Origin: Flectobacillus sp. BAB-3569
GTDB taxonomy: Bacteria > Bacteroidota > Bacteroidia > Cytophagales > Spirosomataceae
NCBI RefSeq assembly: GCF_002270355.1
Contig: NZ_NJFZ01000016.1
Span: 62,001-126,000, forward strand
DNA: 64,000 nucleotides
Direction: 5' to 3'
The first letter of the stretch is position 1, and every line of letters begins with the position of its first letter. Under the pieces are notes generated by a model. The model was not told the origin of the DNA. It searched no databases and worked only from the letters and a program-made list of their open reading frames with translations. Below, one piece after another: positions 24,689 to 32,693 of the stretch. The position numbers and the translations under genes are program-made.

Positions 24689-25510
24689 ATGACCTTATCT
24701 AACAGACAATTTACTTCAGTAGGTAGAAGTGAATTTATTGCAGTTGAAGAAAATGTAAAATTGCATGTAATTGATTTAGGCGAAGGCCCAACAGTAGTAC
24801 TGATTCATGGTTGGCCACTTAGCAATGCCATGTATGAGTATCAATATCAATTTTTAGTAGCAAAAGGCTACCGTGTTATTGGTATTACACTTCGTGGTTT
24901 CGGGAAATCGGATAAGCCTTTTGGACCTTACAACTATGATATCTTTGCTGAGGATATCAAAATTGTACTAGAGACACTCAATGTCGAAGACGCACTTTTA
25001 GGAGGGTTTTCGATGGGTGGTGCGATTTCGATTCACTTTGCAGCTAAGTACTCAGGCGCCCACATCAACAAATTAGCCTTGTTTGGTGCTGCGGCTCCAA
25101 TCTGGTCTGAGGCAGAAGCAGTAAATGGTTTGATTGATTTGAGTGTTACCAATCGTCCACAGTTATTAGAAAATTTTGGAAAGATTTTCGGCGCATCCGA
25201 AACAGCTATTTCAGCTCCTTTGGCAGGCTGGTTGGGTGGCATCAACTTTGAGGCATCATTTTATGCTACAACTCAATGCTTAATTGCGTTGCGTGACGAA
25301 GATTTGCGAGAAGATTTAGGTAAAATCAACGTTCCAACGGCTATCTTCCATGGTACCAAGGATATCATTTGTGGGTTTCATTTAGCCGAACAAATGCACG
25401 CGGGTATTTCAGATTCTTATATTGTGAAATTTGAAAATAGTGGTCACGCATTGTTTATTGAAGAATTGGAAAAGTTTAACTCAGAATTACTGGCATTTTT
25501 GGCAAAATAG
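24689..25510 (+). CDS. Alpha/beta hydrolase (non-heme haloperoxidase/arylesterase type)
   Basis: The protein has 273 residues. The oxyanion-hole motif VVLIHGWP is followed by GFSMGG with nucleophile Ser108, a catalytic Asp candidate in FHGTKDIICGF and the catalytic His in NSGHALFIEE. There is no signal peptide, so it is cytoplasmic. The family contains cofactor-free haloperoxidase-like esterases and lactonases; the natural substrate cannot be read from sequence. It starts a plus-strand series (isochorismatase, amidohydrolase, porin, dioxygenase) but is separated from it by repeat-rich gaps. Confidence 0.82.
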   Translation: MTLSNRQFTSVGRSEFIAVEENVKLHVIDLGEGPTVVLIHGWPLSNAMYEYQYQFLVAKGYRVIGITLRGFGKSDKPFGPYNYDIFAEDIKIVLETLNVEDALLGGFSMGGAISIHFAAKYSGAHINKLALFGAAAPIWSEAEAVNGLIDLSVTNRPQLLENFGKIFGASETAISAPLAGWLGGINFEASFYATTQCLIALRDEDLREDLGKINVPTAIFHGTKDIICGFHLAEQMHAGISDSYIVKFENSGHALFIEELEKFNSELLAFLAK

Positions 25511-25529
25511 GGATTTAATTGCATTAACC

Positions 25530-25695
25530 TGCTTTAGGCTATAGGCTGCCTCCGTGGTCAGTGTCTCACTGACCACAGATAGAACAATTTCAGATTTGGG
25601 ATTTGCTTCCTTGGTCAGTGTCTCACTGACCACAGATAGAATACAATAATGGAGACATTTTGCCGATTGCCCATAGCCGACCGCCGAAAGCCCAG
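25530..25695. repeat. Repeat block with twin perfect hairpins in gap 25511-25912
   Basis: Two copies of a 34-bp unit, 25551-25584 and 25608-25641 (period 57 bp), differ at one position. Each contains a near-perfect palindrome TGGTCAGTG-TCT-CACTGACCA, with a 10-bp stem in the first. The block is flanked by 7-bp-word arms: CTTTAGGCTATAGGC on the left and CCGACCGCCGAAAGCCC on the right, like class A arms. The second half of the gap (25700-25912) is AT-rich leader sequence without a recognisable gene. Confidence 0.7.
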
Positions 25696-25912
25696 TCAAA
25701 TCATTACTTAACATACATCAATGCACAGGTTTATTGCTTGTAGTAATTTTGAATCAACAAAACAACGACAGAGAATCAATAACCCTTTGAAGGTTTTGTA
25801 AAGCTAAAAATTCATACTCAAAAACCTGCAATGTCGCTCAACTCCCCATTTTGGGAGGCGGAAAAACATTGCTCAAAATTTTCACAACACAGTACAATAA
25901 ACATTTAAAACC

Positions 25913-26602
25913 ATGAAAAAGTCCATCTTATCTATCGCATTCGCTCTTGTTTCATTTGTTGGTTTAGCACAAAAACCATCTCCTATGTTGTTGAGTCCAA
26001 GTAACCACGCTTTGGTACTTATCGACCATGAGAGCCAAATGGGTTTTGCTACAAAAAATATCGATATGACCGAATTACGTAACAATACGGCCATTGTAGC
26101 AGGTGCTTCTAAAATCTTTAATGTACCAACGGTTGTAACAACGGTAGCCGAAAAATCATTTAGTGGTCCTGTTTTTCCTGAAGTATCTGAATTTTACCCT
26201 CAAGCAACTACCAAATACATCGACCGCACTACCATGAATACTTGGGAAGATGTAAATGCTCACAAAGCGATTGTTGATAAAGGCAAAAAGAAAATTGTCC
26301 TTGCAGGTTTGTGGACTAGCGTTTGTATTGTAGGTCCAGCATTGTCTGCCATCAGCGAAGGATATGACGTATATGTTATAACGGATGCTAGTGGTGACGT
26401 TTCAAAAGAGGCTCATGACCAAGCTGTCGCACGTATGGTACAAGCAGGTGCGCACCCAATGACATCTATCCAATACTTACTTGAATTACAGAGAGACTGG
26501 GCAAGAAGCGAGACTTATGTACCTGTAACCAACTTGGTAAAAAAATACGGTGGTGCTTACGGTATCGGTATCCAATATGCTCACGAAATGTTGAAACATT
26601 AA
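25913..26602 (+). CDS. Exported isochorismatase-family hydrolase (YcaC-like)
   Basis: The protein has 229 residues with an N-terminal signal peptide (to about LAQ, residue 20), which is unusual for this usually cytoplasmic family. The isochorismatase fold motifs are present: ALVLIDHESQM with the catalytic Asp, the Lys segment KKKIVLAGLW, and nucleophile Cys138 in WTSVCIVGPA preceded by a cis-peptide type region. YcaC-like members are cysteine hydrolases of unknown substrate. It is probably co-expressed with the amidohydrolase gene 198 bp downstream. Confidence 0.85.
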   Translation: MKKSILSIAFALVSFVGLAQKPSPMLLSPSNHALVLIDHESQMGFATKNIDMTELRNNTAIVAGASKIFNVPTVVTTVAEKSFSGPVFPEVSEFYPQATTKYIDRTTMNTWEDVNAHKAIVDKGKKKIVLAGLWTSVCIVGPALSAISEGYDVYVITDASGDVSKEAHDQAVARMVQAGAHPMTSIQYLLELQRDWARSETYVPVTNLVKKYGGAYGIGIQYAHEMLKH

Positions 26603-26770
26603 TAGGCTATAAGCGGTAGGCATTAAGCCAAATGATTCTTTGAATTCATGAGGAATATTTTTGTCCAAAGTCTAACGTTTAAAGCGAGCAAAATTAAAAT
26701 AATTGTGAATGTAAAGCATTGCTATTTAACACTTTACATTCACAATTCATAACTTATCATTCAGCATTAT
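26602..26770. repeat. Mixed repeat region: class A arm, perfect hairpin, class B words
   Basis: At 26604-26632 there is a class A-like arm of 7-bp words (AGGCTATAAGCGGTAGGC). At 26701-26716 and 26732-26747 there is a perfect 16-bp inverted repeat with a 15-base loop (AATTGTGAATGTAAAG). From 26736 onward the right arm continues into class B words (ACATTCACAATTCATAAC). It fills the gap between the isochorismatase and amidohydrolase genes. Confidence 0.65.
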
Positions 26771-26800
26771 TACCCCATTACCCCAACCTTCCTTATTGCC

Positions 26801-28579
26801 ATGAAGAAGTTAACCGCACTCACTATTCTCTTAACCTTTGTCATTTCTCAAGGTTTTGGGCAAAAGATCAAAGCTGATATGGTTTTGATTAATGCCAAAG
26901 TACATACCCTTGACGCTCAAAAGAGTAATGCCGAAGCTATTGCCATTGCAGGAAACAAAGTCTTGGCAGTAGGAAGTAATAAAGAAATTTTATCCTACAA
27001 ATCTCCCAAAACACAAGTGGTAGATATTAAAGGAAAAACCGTTATCCCTGGGCTTTTTGATAGTCATTTACACGTAATTCGTGGGGGAAGATTTTTTAAT
27101 ACCGAATTACGTTGGGATGGCGTTAAATCCCTAAAAAGAGCATTAGAAATGCTCAAAGAACAGGCACAACGCACGCCAGAAGGTCAGTGGGTTCGTGTAG
27201 TTGGTGGCTGGAACGAATACCAATTTGAAGAAAGACGTTTGCCAACGCTTGAGGAAATCAACCAAGCTACGGGCAATACTCCTACTTTTATTTTATATCT
27301 CTATGGAAAAGCGTGGCTCAACAAGGCTGGTCTCGAAAAACTTCATATCAATGGAGATACGCCTAACCCAATGGGTGGTTTAATCGAAAAAGATGAACAC
27401 GGAAACCCAACAGGATTGTTAGCCGCTGAACCCAATGCCTATATCTTGTATTCTACACTAGCAAAATTACCAGAGCTTAGTATCGACGAAAAAATAAATT
27501 CGACCTTACAATACATGACCGAGCTCAACCGATTGGGTGTGACTGCGGTAATGGATGCAGGAGGTGGTTTCCAGAACTTCCCTGATGATTACAAAATCAC
27601 AGATTCGCTCGACCGAGCAGGAAAAATAACCGTTCGATTGCCCTATTACTTATTTGCTCAGAAAAAAGGAACTGAACTAAGCGACTATAACAAATGGGTT
27701 GGAATGGTTGATTTAGACGCTTCGCATCCAAATGGACATAACGAGGTAGACTATCATGTTGAAGGTGGTGGCGAAAATTTAGTGGCTGATGCGGCTGATT
27801 TTGAAAATTTCCTTTTTCCTCGTCCTGAGTTACCAGCAACTATGGAAAACTCCTTGAAGCCTGTTTTACAATTATTAGTAAAAAATCGTTGGCCATTCAG
27901 ACTGCACGCTACTTATAACGAAAGTATCTCAAGAGATTTGGCAGTAATAGAGGAAGTAAACAAAGAAACGCCACTCAACGGACTGACTTGGTTTTTTGAT
28001 CATGCCGAAACTGTCACTGAAGAAAATATGCAACGCATCAAAGCCTTAGGTGGTGGCATTGCTATTCAGCACCGTATGGCATATCAAGGAGAAAGTTTTA
28101 TTCGTAGATATGGGAAAAAGGCTGCCTTGAATAGTCCTCCCGTTAAAAGAATGCTTGAATTGGGTATCCCTGTTGGTCTGGGTACTGACGGAACGCGAGT
28201 GGCTTCATATAACCCATGGATGTCATTATACTGGGTAGTTTCAGGAAAATCATTGGGAGGCAATCAGGTAATGGCTAAAGAAAATACGCTTGATCGACAA
28301 ACTGCACTCCAATTGTATACAGCAGGAGGATATGATTTAATTAAAGAAAAACAAAAAGGGAAAATTGCTTCAGGTTATTTGGCCGACTTAGTGGTATTGA
28401 GCGATGATTACTTCAATATAGAAGAAGAAAAAATCAAGGAAATTACTTCAGAATTGACGATTCTCGATGGGAAAGTAGTTTATGGCAAAGGAGATTTTAA
28501 AGCTATCGCACCGCAACCTTTAGAGGTAATTCCAAGCTGGAGTCCAGTCAAATATTACGGAGGCTACCAAACCAAGTAA
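26801..28579 (+). CDS. Exported metal-dependent amidohydrolase (YtcJ-like)
   Basis: The protein has 592 residues with a signal peptide ending about residue 20 (QGFGQ). The N-terminal composite beta domain (ADMVLINAKVHTLDAQ) is followed by the TIM barrel with metal ligands HLH at 89-91 (DSHLHVIRGG), further His residues in RLHATYNES and FDHAETV, and Asp in LGTDGTRVAS. The C-terminus returns to the beta domain (IASGYLADLVVLSDDYF). YtcJ-like enzymes hydrolyse amides or N-acyl compounds; the substrate is unknown. Export to the periplasm is unusual but common in Bacteroidota. Confidence 0.88.
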   Translation: MKKLTALTILLTFVISQGFGQKIKADMVLINAKVHTLDAQKSNAEAIAIAGNKVLAVGSNKEILSYKSPKTQVVDIKGKTVIPGLFDSHLHVIRGGRFFNTELRWDGVKSLKRALEMLKEQAQRTPEGQWVRVVGGWNEYQFEERRLPTLEEINQATGNTPTFILYLYGKAWLNKAGLEKLHINGDTPNPMGGLIEKDEHGNPTGLLAAEPNAYILYSTLAKLPELSIDEKINSTLQYMTELNRLGVTAVMDAGGGFQNFPDDYKITDSLDRAGKITVRLPYYLFAQKKGTELSDYNKWVGMVDLDASHPNGHNEVDYHVEGGGENLVADAADFENFLFPRPELPATMENSLKPVLQLLVKNRWPFRLHATYNESISRDLAVIEEVNKETPLNGLTWFFDHAETVTEENMQRIKALGGGIAIQHRMAYQGESFIRRYGKKAALNSPPVKRMLELGIPVGLGTDGTRVASYNPWMSLYWVVSGKSLGGNQVMAKENTLDRQTALQLYTAGGYDLIKEKQKGKIASGYLADLVVLSDDYFNIEEEKIKEITSELTILDGKVVYGKGDFKAIAPQPLEVIPSWSPVKYYGGYQTK

Positions 28580-28592
28580 TAGTGAGAATATG

Positions 28593-28680
28593 CTTTAGGC
28601 TTTAAGCTATAGGCAATAGGCTAAAATTCTGATAATTTCTTAAGAGACTACTTTAGCCTACAGCTTACAGCCTACAGCCA
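28593..28680. repeat. 7-bp-word repeat with two facing arms
   Basis: The left arm (TTTAGGCTTTAAGCTATAGG, continuing to 28620) and the right arm (TTTAGCCTACAGCTTACAGC, continuing to 28680) are built of 7-bp words and are roughly complementary. There is no AAAACATT core, so this is a variant or decayed class A copy. Confidence 0.6.
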
Positions 28681-28711
28681 ATATTATTTTACTTAATCTT
28701 CGTTATACCGT

Positions 28712-30087
28712 ATGAAAACCGCGATTTTAGCATTGGGTATTTTCTTGGGAAGTATTGGTGCTTTTGCTCAAAAAACTTCGCTTTTCAAACCACTTCGTTA
28801 TGACGAAGATTGGTCCAAGATTAAACGTGATAGCAGTGCAGGCAGTTACGATAAAATTAAGTTTATCCCTTTGACAAAGCATCAAAAACTGCCCTATTTA
28901 TCTTTGGGTGGAGAGGTACGCTATCAATACTTTTACTTAAAAAATGAAGACTGGGGCGATGCCACTCCCGACAAAGATGGATTTTTACTCACCCGTTTTT
29001 TAGGTCATGCAGATTGGCATATAAACAAGCATTTGAGGGCTTTTGTACAATTGCAAAGCAGTATGGCCAATAGTCGTTTAGCACCAAGTGTCGTCGAAGA
29101 AAATCCTCTGGATTTACATCAGGCATTTGTTGAGGCCAAATGGAACACTTCATCACAAACCACACTGACCACTCGCATCGGGCGCCAAGAATTATCTTAT
29201 GGTTCACAGCGATTAGTGGCAGTACGTGAAGCGCCTAACAACAGAATGGCATTTGATGCATTGAAGTTTATTTACCAACAAAAAACTTTAAATCCGATGC
29301 TTTTTACTCGCATCCCGTCGCCAACAAAGCAGGAATTTTTGACGACCATTTTAATGAAAATGCTAAATTTTGGGGGCTTTATTCGGTCATTAATCATGCT
29401 CCTGTATTGAACAATATCGATGTTTATTACTTGGGTATTTGGAAAAAAACAGCCACACTCGTAGCTGGAAAAGGTGAAGAACTTCGTCACTCAGTCGGTA
29501 CTCGAATTTGGAAAACCTCTGGCGCTTGGCAATATGATTTTGAAGGAGTTTATCAGTTTGGGACTTTTCAAGATAAAACGATTCGAGCTTGGACGGTTTC
29601 ATCCAATACTACTTTTCAAAAAGATGAATGGCGTTTAAAACCAAAGTTTGGCTTAAAAACTGAGGCTATTTCGGGTGATGAAAACCCTAACGATAATCGA
29701 GTAGAGACTTTCAACCCCTTGTATCCCAAAGGAGCCTATTTTGGTCTGGCAGCACTTATTGGACCTTCCAATTTATTTGATATTCATCCTTCTATTGATT
29801 TAGAATTGACGGATAGACTTAATTGGGGTATGGATTACGATATTTTTTGGCGATTGAGTAAGCATGACGGTATTTATGCGCCGAATATGTCGGTGATTTA
29901 TGCAGGAAAAAATACTGAAGAAAAGTTCATCGGTACTCAGTTGGCGATGGATTTTAATTATCAACTCAATCCTTTTGTTTACCTCCGACTCGAAGCTACT
30001 TGGTTTGCTTCAGGCCCTTTTATTCAAGCAGAAAGCGCAGGAAAAGACATTTTTATGACAGCGCTTACTACGCAAGTAAAGTTTTAG
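28712..30087 (+). pseudogene. Alginate-export-family outer-membrane porin, frameshifted
   Basis: The first part (28712 to about 29285) has a signal peptide (GAFAQ), then strands such as LSLGGEVRYQYFYL, WHINKHLRAFVQLQSS and TRIGRQELSYGSQRLV, which are hallmarks of the alginate-export-like porin family. The second part (to 30087) continues the barrel in another frame (AKFWGLYSVINHAPVLNNID) and ends with the aromatic strand TTQVKF. One extra A in the A6 run at 29280-29285 rejoins them to about 459 residues. It would be a passive channel for anionic or aromatic compounds, fitting the neighbouring hydrolases and dioxygenase. It may be functional if the break is an assembly error. Confidence 0.8.
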
Positions 30088-30108
30088 CAAAAAACATTAT
30101 TTAAGCTC

Positions 30109-31044
30109 ATGGAAAACCTCACATACGGGCTACATCATATCACAGCAATTGCTGGCGATGCCCAAAGAACTTACGATTTTTATACCAAAATATTAGGGTT
30201 GAGATTAGTCAAAAAAACGGTCAATTTCGATGCTCCCGACGCATACCACTTTTATTTTGGAGATACAGCAGGTTCACCCGGAACAATTCTGACATTTTTT
30301 GCTTGGGGCGATGAGGTAAAAGGCATCCCTGGCGCAGGAACGGTTTCTCAGATTACATTTGCGATTCCTGTTGGAAGTATAGATTTCTGGAAAAAGCGTT
30401 TGGCACAAAATAACATTCGTTTTGTAGAGCAAAATGATGGTTTTGATGAAAATATCCTATCCTTCGCAGATCCTGACGGTTTATCCTTGGCACTGATAGA
30501 AACAGAAAAAGGTAAAACATCCCAGCCTTGGGCGACCAGCGATATCTCTGCTCAATATGCAACACAAGGTTTTTATGGTATAACCCTCACGCTTAACGAA
30601 ACTGAACCAAGTGTTGAGGTACTAAAAGAACTTCTAGGATATACAGTTTCAAGCAAGCAAGGTGCATTTACGAGACTTTCACATCGGTTCGAAGCCAATG
30701 CTGCATATATCGACATTCTTGAGTTACCTGATGAACCAGAAGCCATGATTGCCGCTGGAATCGTCCATCATGTGGCATTCAGAACGCCAACCGATGAGTT
30801 TATTGAACTGCAAAGAGCAAAGGTGTTAGATGCAGATTTGCATGTTTCACCTATTATGGATCGAACTTATTTTCATTCTATTTATTTCCGTGAACCTGGT
30901 GGGGTTTTATTTGAAGTGGCAACGGATAGTCCTGGCTTTGATGTCGATGAACCTCTCGCAGAATTGGGACAATCACTGAAGTTGCCTATCCAATTCGAAC
31001 GCTTTAGAACTGAAATAGAAAATACCCTCACGCCGATATATTGA
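30109..31044 (+). CDS. Ring-cleaving dioxygenase (MhqO/MhqA-like glyoxalase fold)
   Basis: The protein has 311 residues with two vicinal-oxygen-chelate modules. Metal-ligand candidates are His in GLHHITAI (residue about 9-10), His in GIVHHVAFRTP, and Glu in GVLFEVATDSPGF, the arrangement seen in extradiol dioxygenases of the PcpA/MhqO group, which open hydroquinone-type rings. It starts 22 bp after the porin gene, so they are likely one transcript. It would detoxify or degrade quinones or hydroquinones in the cytoplasm; the substrate is inferred from the family. Confidence 0.87.
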   Translation: MENLTYGLHHITAIAGDAQRTYDFYTKILGLRLVKKTVNFDAPDAYHFYFGDTAGSPGTILTFFAWGDEVKGIPGAGTVSQITFAIPVGSIDFWKKRLAQNNIRFVEQNDGFDENILSFADPDGLSLALIETEKGKTSQPWATSDISAQYATQGFYGITLTLNETEPSVEVLKELLGYTVSSKQGAFTRLSHRFEANAAYIDILELPDEPEAMIAAGIVHHVAFRTPTDEFIELQRAKVLDADLHVSPIMDRTYFHSIYFREPGGVLFEVATDSPGFDVDEPLAELGQSLKLPIQFERFRTEIENTLTPIY

Positions 31045-31116
31045 GTGAATGTGTGATTTTAAAAGTATTCTCAAATAGTTGTATAATGCCTTTTTTCTTC
31101 AACCTAATAAATAAGT

Positions 31117-31575
31117 ATGAAATCAGAACCTTTTAATCAGTGGTTGTCTAACCTATTTTTAGTAGGTAATCTACAACAAAAATCATGGGATATTCTATTG
31201 TTGATTTACAGAGTGGCGTTGGGGACGGAGCTATTTTGGGTTCATGGTCTCAAAAAATTGGGTATCACAACAGGCGTAGTTGAACAAATTCCTAATCCTT
31301 TTGGCTTACCTACATGGTTGAATGATGGCGCTATTCTTACCGCAAATTTAGTCTGTCCGATATTTGTGATTTTAGGCTTATTCACCCGTTTTTCTACTAT
31401 CCCTATTTGGTGTGTAACGCTAATGGGATATTTAGTGGTACATGCAGGAGATTCCTTATTGGTCAAAGATACGCCTTTCATGTATAGCCTATCTTTTATT
31501 TTTTTAACCTTCGCTGGAGCAGGAAATTATAGTTTAGACTATTTCTTATTTTCTAAATCTCATTACGATGAATAA
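31117..31575 (+). CDS. DoxX-family membrane protein
   Basis: The protein has 152 residues with four hydrophobic segments. The family pattern is visible: RVALGTELFWVHGLKKLG near the first segment, then LTANLVCPIFVILGLFTRFS and FMYSLSFIFLTFAGAGNYSLD. DoxX proteins sit in the inner membrane and are linked to oxidative or quinone metabolism; many accompany MhqO-type dioxygenases, as here. The gene overlaps the next one by 8 bp, indicating translational coupling. Confidence 0.85.
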   Translation: MKSEPFNQWLSNLFLVGNLQQKSWDILLLIYRVALGTELFWVHGLKKLGITTGVVEQIPNPFGLPTWLNDGAILTANLVCPIFVILGLFTRFSTIPIWCVTLMGYLVVHAGDSLLVKDTPFMYSLSFIFLTFAGAGNYSLDYFLFSKSHYDE

Positions 31576-32011
31576 AGGTATTTGGATATTATTGGTGATT
31601 ATAGCTGGAGCTATGTTACCGATTCAGGCAGGACTCAATACCCGTATGGGCAAAGTACTTGATAGTCCTTCATGGGCTACCCTGATTTCGTTCATTGTTG
31701 GAGCTATTGGTATGCTTGCTTATGTGGCTGTCAACAGAGAAGCACTTATTTTAGGGTCAGTAAAATCCGCTCCTGCTCATTTGTGGGTGGCTGGTTTGCT
31801 TGGTGCCTTCTATGTAACCGTCATGGTGTTGGCATTTCCTAGGCTCGGACCAGCACTAACTTTTGGGTTGGCGGTGGCAGGACAATTATTGATTTCCTTG
31901 TTACTAGACCATTTCAACCTACTGGTACCACACCCGCATCCTATCAATCTATATCGTATCCTAGGGATTTTACTCATTATTTCTGGTGTAGTAATTATTC
32001 GAAAGTTTTAG
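31568..32011 (+). CDS. DMT-superfamily small transporter (YdcZ/DUF606 type)
   Basis: The protein has 147 residues with five predicted membrane segments: ILLVIIAGAMLPIQAGLNTR, TLISFIVGAIGMLAYVAV, LWVAGLLGAFYVTVMVLA, LTFGLAVAGQLLISLLLDHF and ILGILLIISGVVIIRKF. The GLNTRMG motif after the first segment is typical of the DUF606 family of half-size drug/metabolite transporters. It overlaps the DoxX gene by 8 bp and ends the short operon with the dioxygenase. The substrate is unknown. Confidence 0.85.
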   Translation: MNKGIWILLVIIAGAMLPIQAGLNTRMGKVLDSPSWATLISFIVGAIGMLAYVAVNREALILGSVKSAPAHLWVAGLLGAFYVTVMVLAFPRLGPALTFGLAVAGQLLISLLLDHFNLLVPHPHPINLYRILGILLIISGVVIIRKF

Positions 32012-32013
32012 AT

Positions 32014-32110
32014 GAGGCATTAGGCAAAATTATAACATTAGAATTCCTGTCTAACTTTTAGGCAAGGACAAACCCTAATTCATAACTCACAATTCACAAC
32101 TCATCATTCC
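32014..32110. repeat. 7-bp-word repeats, class A fragment and class B copy
   Basis: AGGCATTAGGCAAAATT (about 32015-32031) resembles class A words. TTTTAGGCAAGGACAAA is followed by class B words (CATAACTCACAATTCACAAC) to 32110. The same pair of motifs occurs together at 11180-11226. Confidence 0.6.
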
Positions 32111-32138
32111 CAGATTATCTCAAAACATTTTATAAATC

Positions 32139-32612
32139 ATGGAAACACACATTGGTATCAAAGAAAATGACCGTTTGGAGATAGCTTTAGAGCTGTCAAA
32201 GTTATTAGCAGATGAATTCGTTTTGTACACCAAAACACGCAATGCTCATTGGAATATAGAAGGAGCAGATTTTTATAATATGCACCTTTTCTTCGAAAAA
32301 CAATATGATGAGTTAGACGACATTATCGACGATGTTGCCGAACGTATTCGTGCGATTGGTCACTTTGCTCCTGCTACACTCAAACGTTATACACAACTTA
32401 CGCGTTTGACAGAAGAAACTCGTGAAGAAAATACTAGTCTTGGACTTATCAAAGAATTATTGCAAGACCACCTGACGATTATATTTCATTTACGAGAAAA
32501 TATAAATCGTTTTGCTACTGACTTGCACGACCTCGGCACCAGTGATTTTATTACTGGCTTGATGGAAAAGCACGAAAAAATGGCTTGGATGCTAAGAGCG
32601 CATCTAAAGTAA
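32139..32612 (+). CDS. dps: Dps-family ferritin-like DNA-protection/iron-storage protein
   Basis: The protein has 157 residues, all helical. The inter-subunit ferroxidase ligands have the family spacing: His37 (TRNAHWNIEG), His49 (FYNMHLFFEKQ), Asp64 and Glu68 (DDVAERIRAIG). It would form a dodecamer that oxidises Fe(II) with hydrogen peroxide and protects DNA during stress. There is no Lys-rich DNA-binding tail at the N-terminus, so DNA binding is uncertain. It is a single gene with its own upstream region holding repeats. Confidence 0.93.
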   Translation: METHIGIKENDRLEIALELSKLLADEFVLYTKTRNAHWNIEGADFYNMHLFFEKQYDELDDIIDDVAERIRAIGHFAPATLKRYTQLTRLTEETREENTSLGLIKELLQDHLTIIFHLRENINRFATDLHDLGTSDFITGLMEKHEKMAWMLRAHLK

Positions 32613-32693
32613 AATTTGTGTAATTTTAGTAATAGAAGCAAGACCTTTGTCTTACTTCTATTACCTCTCAATCGCCATTTGTTATTCTGAGTC

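Noticed and set aside
25551-25641. CRISPR array
   Set aside because: There are only two repeat units, both perfect palindromes with a 23-bp separation of low-complexity sequence, and no cas genes.
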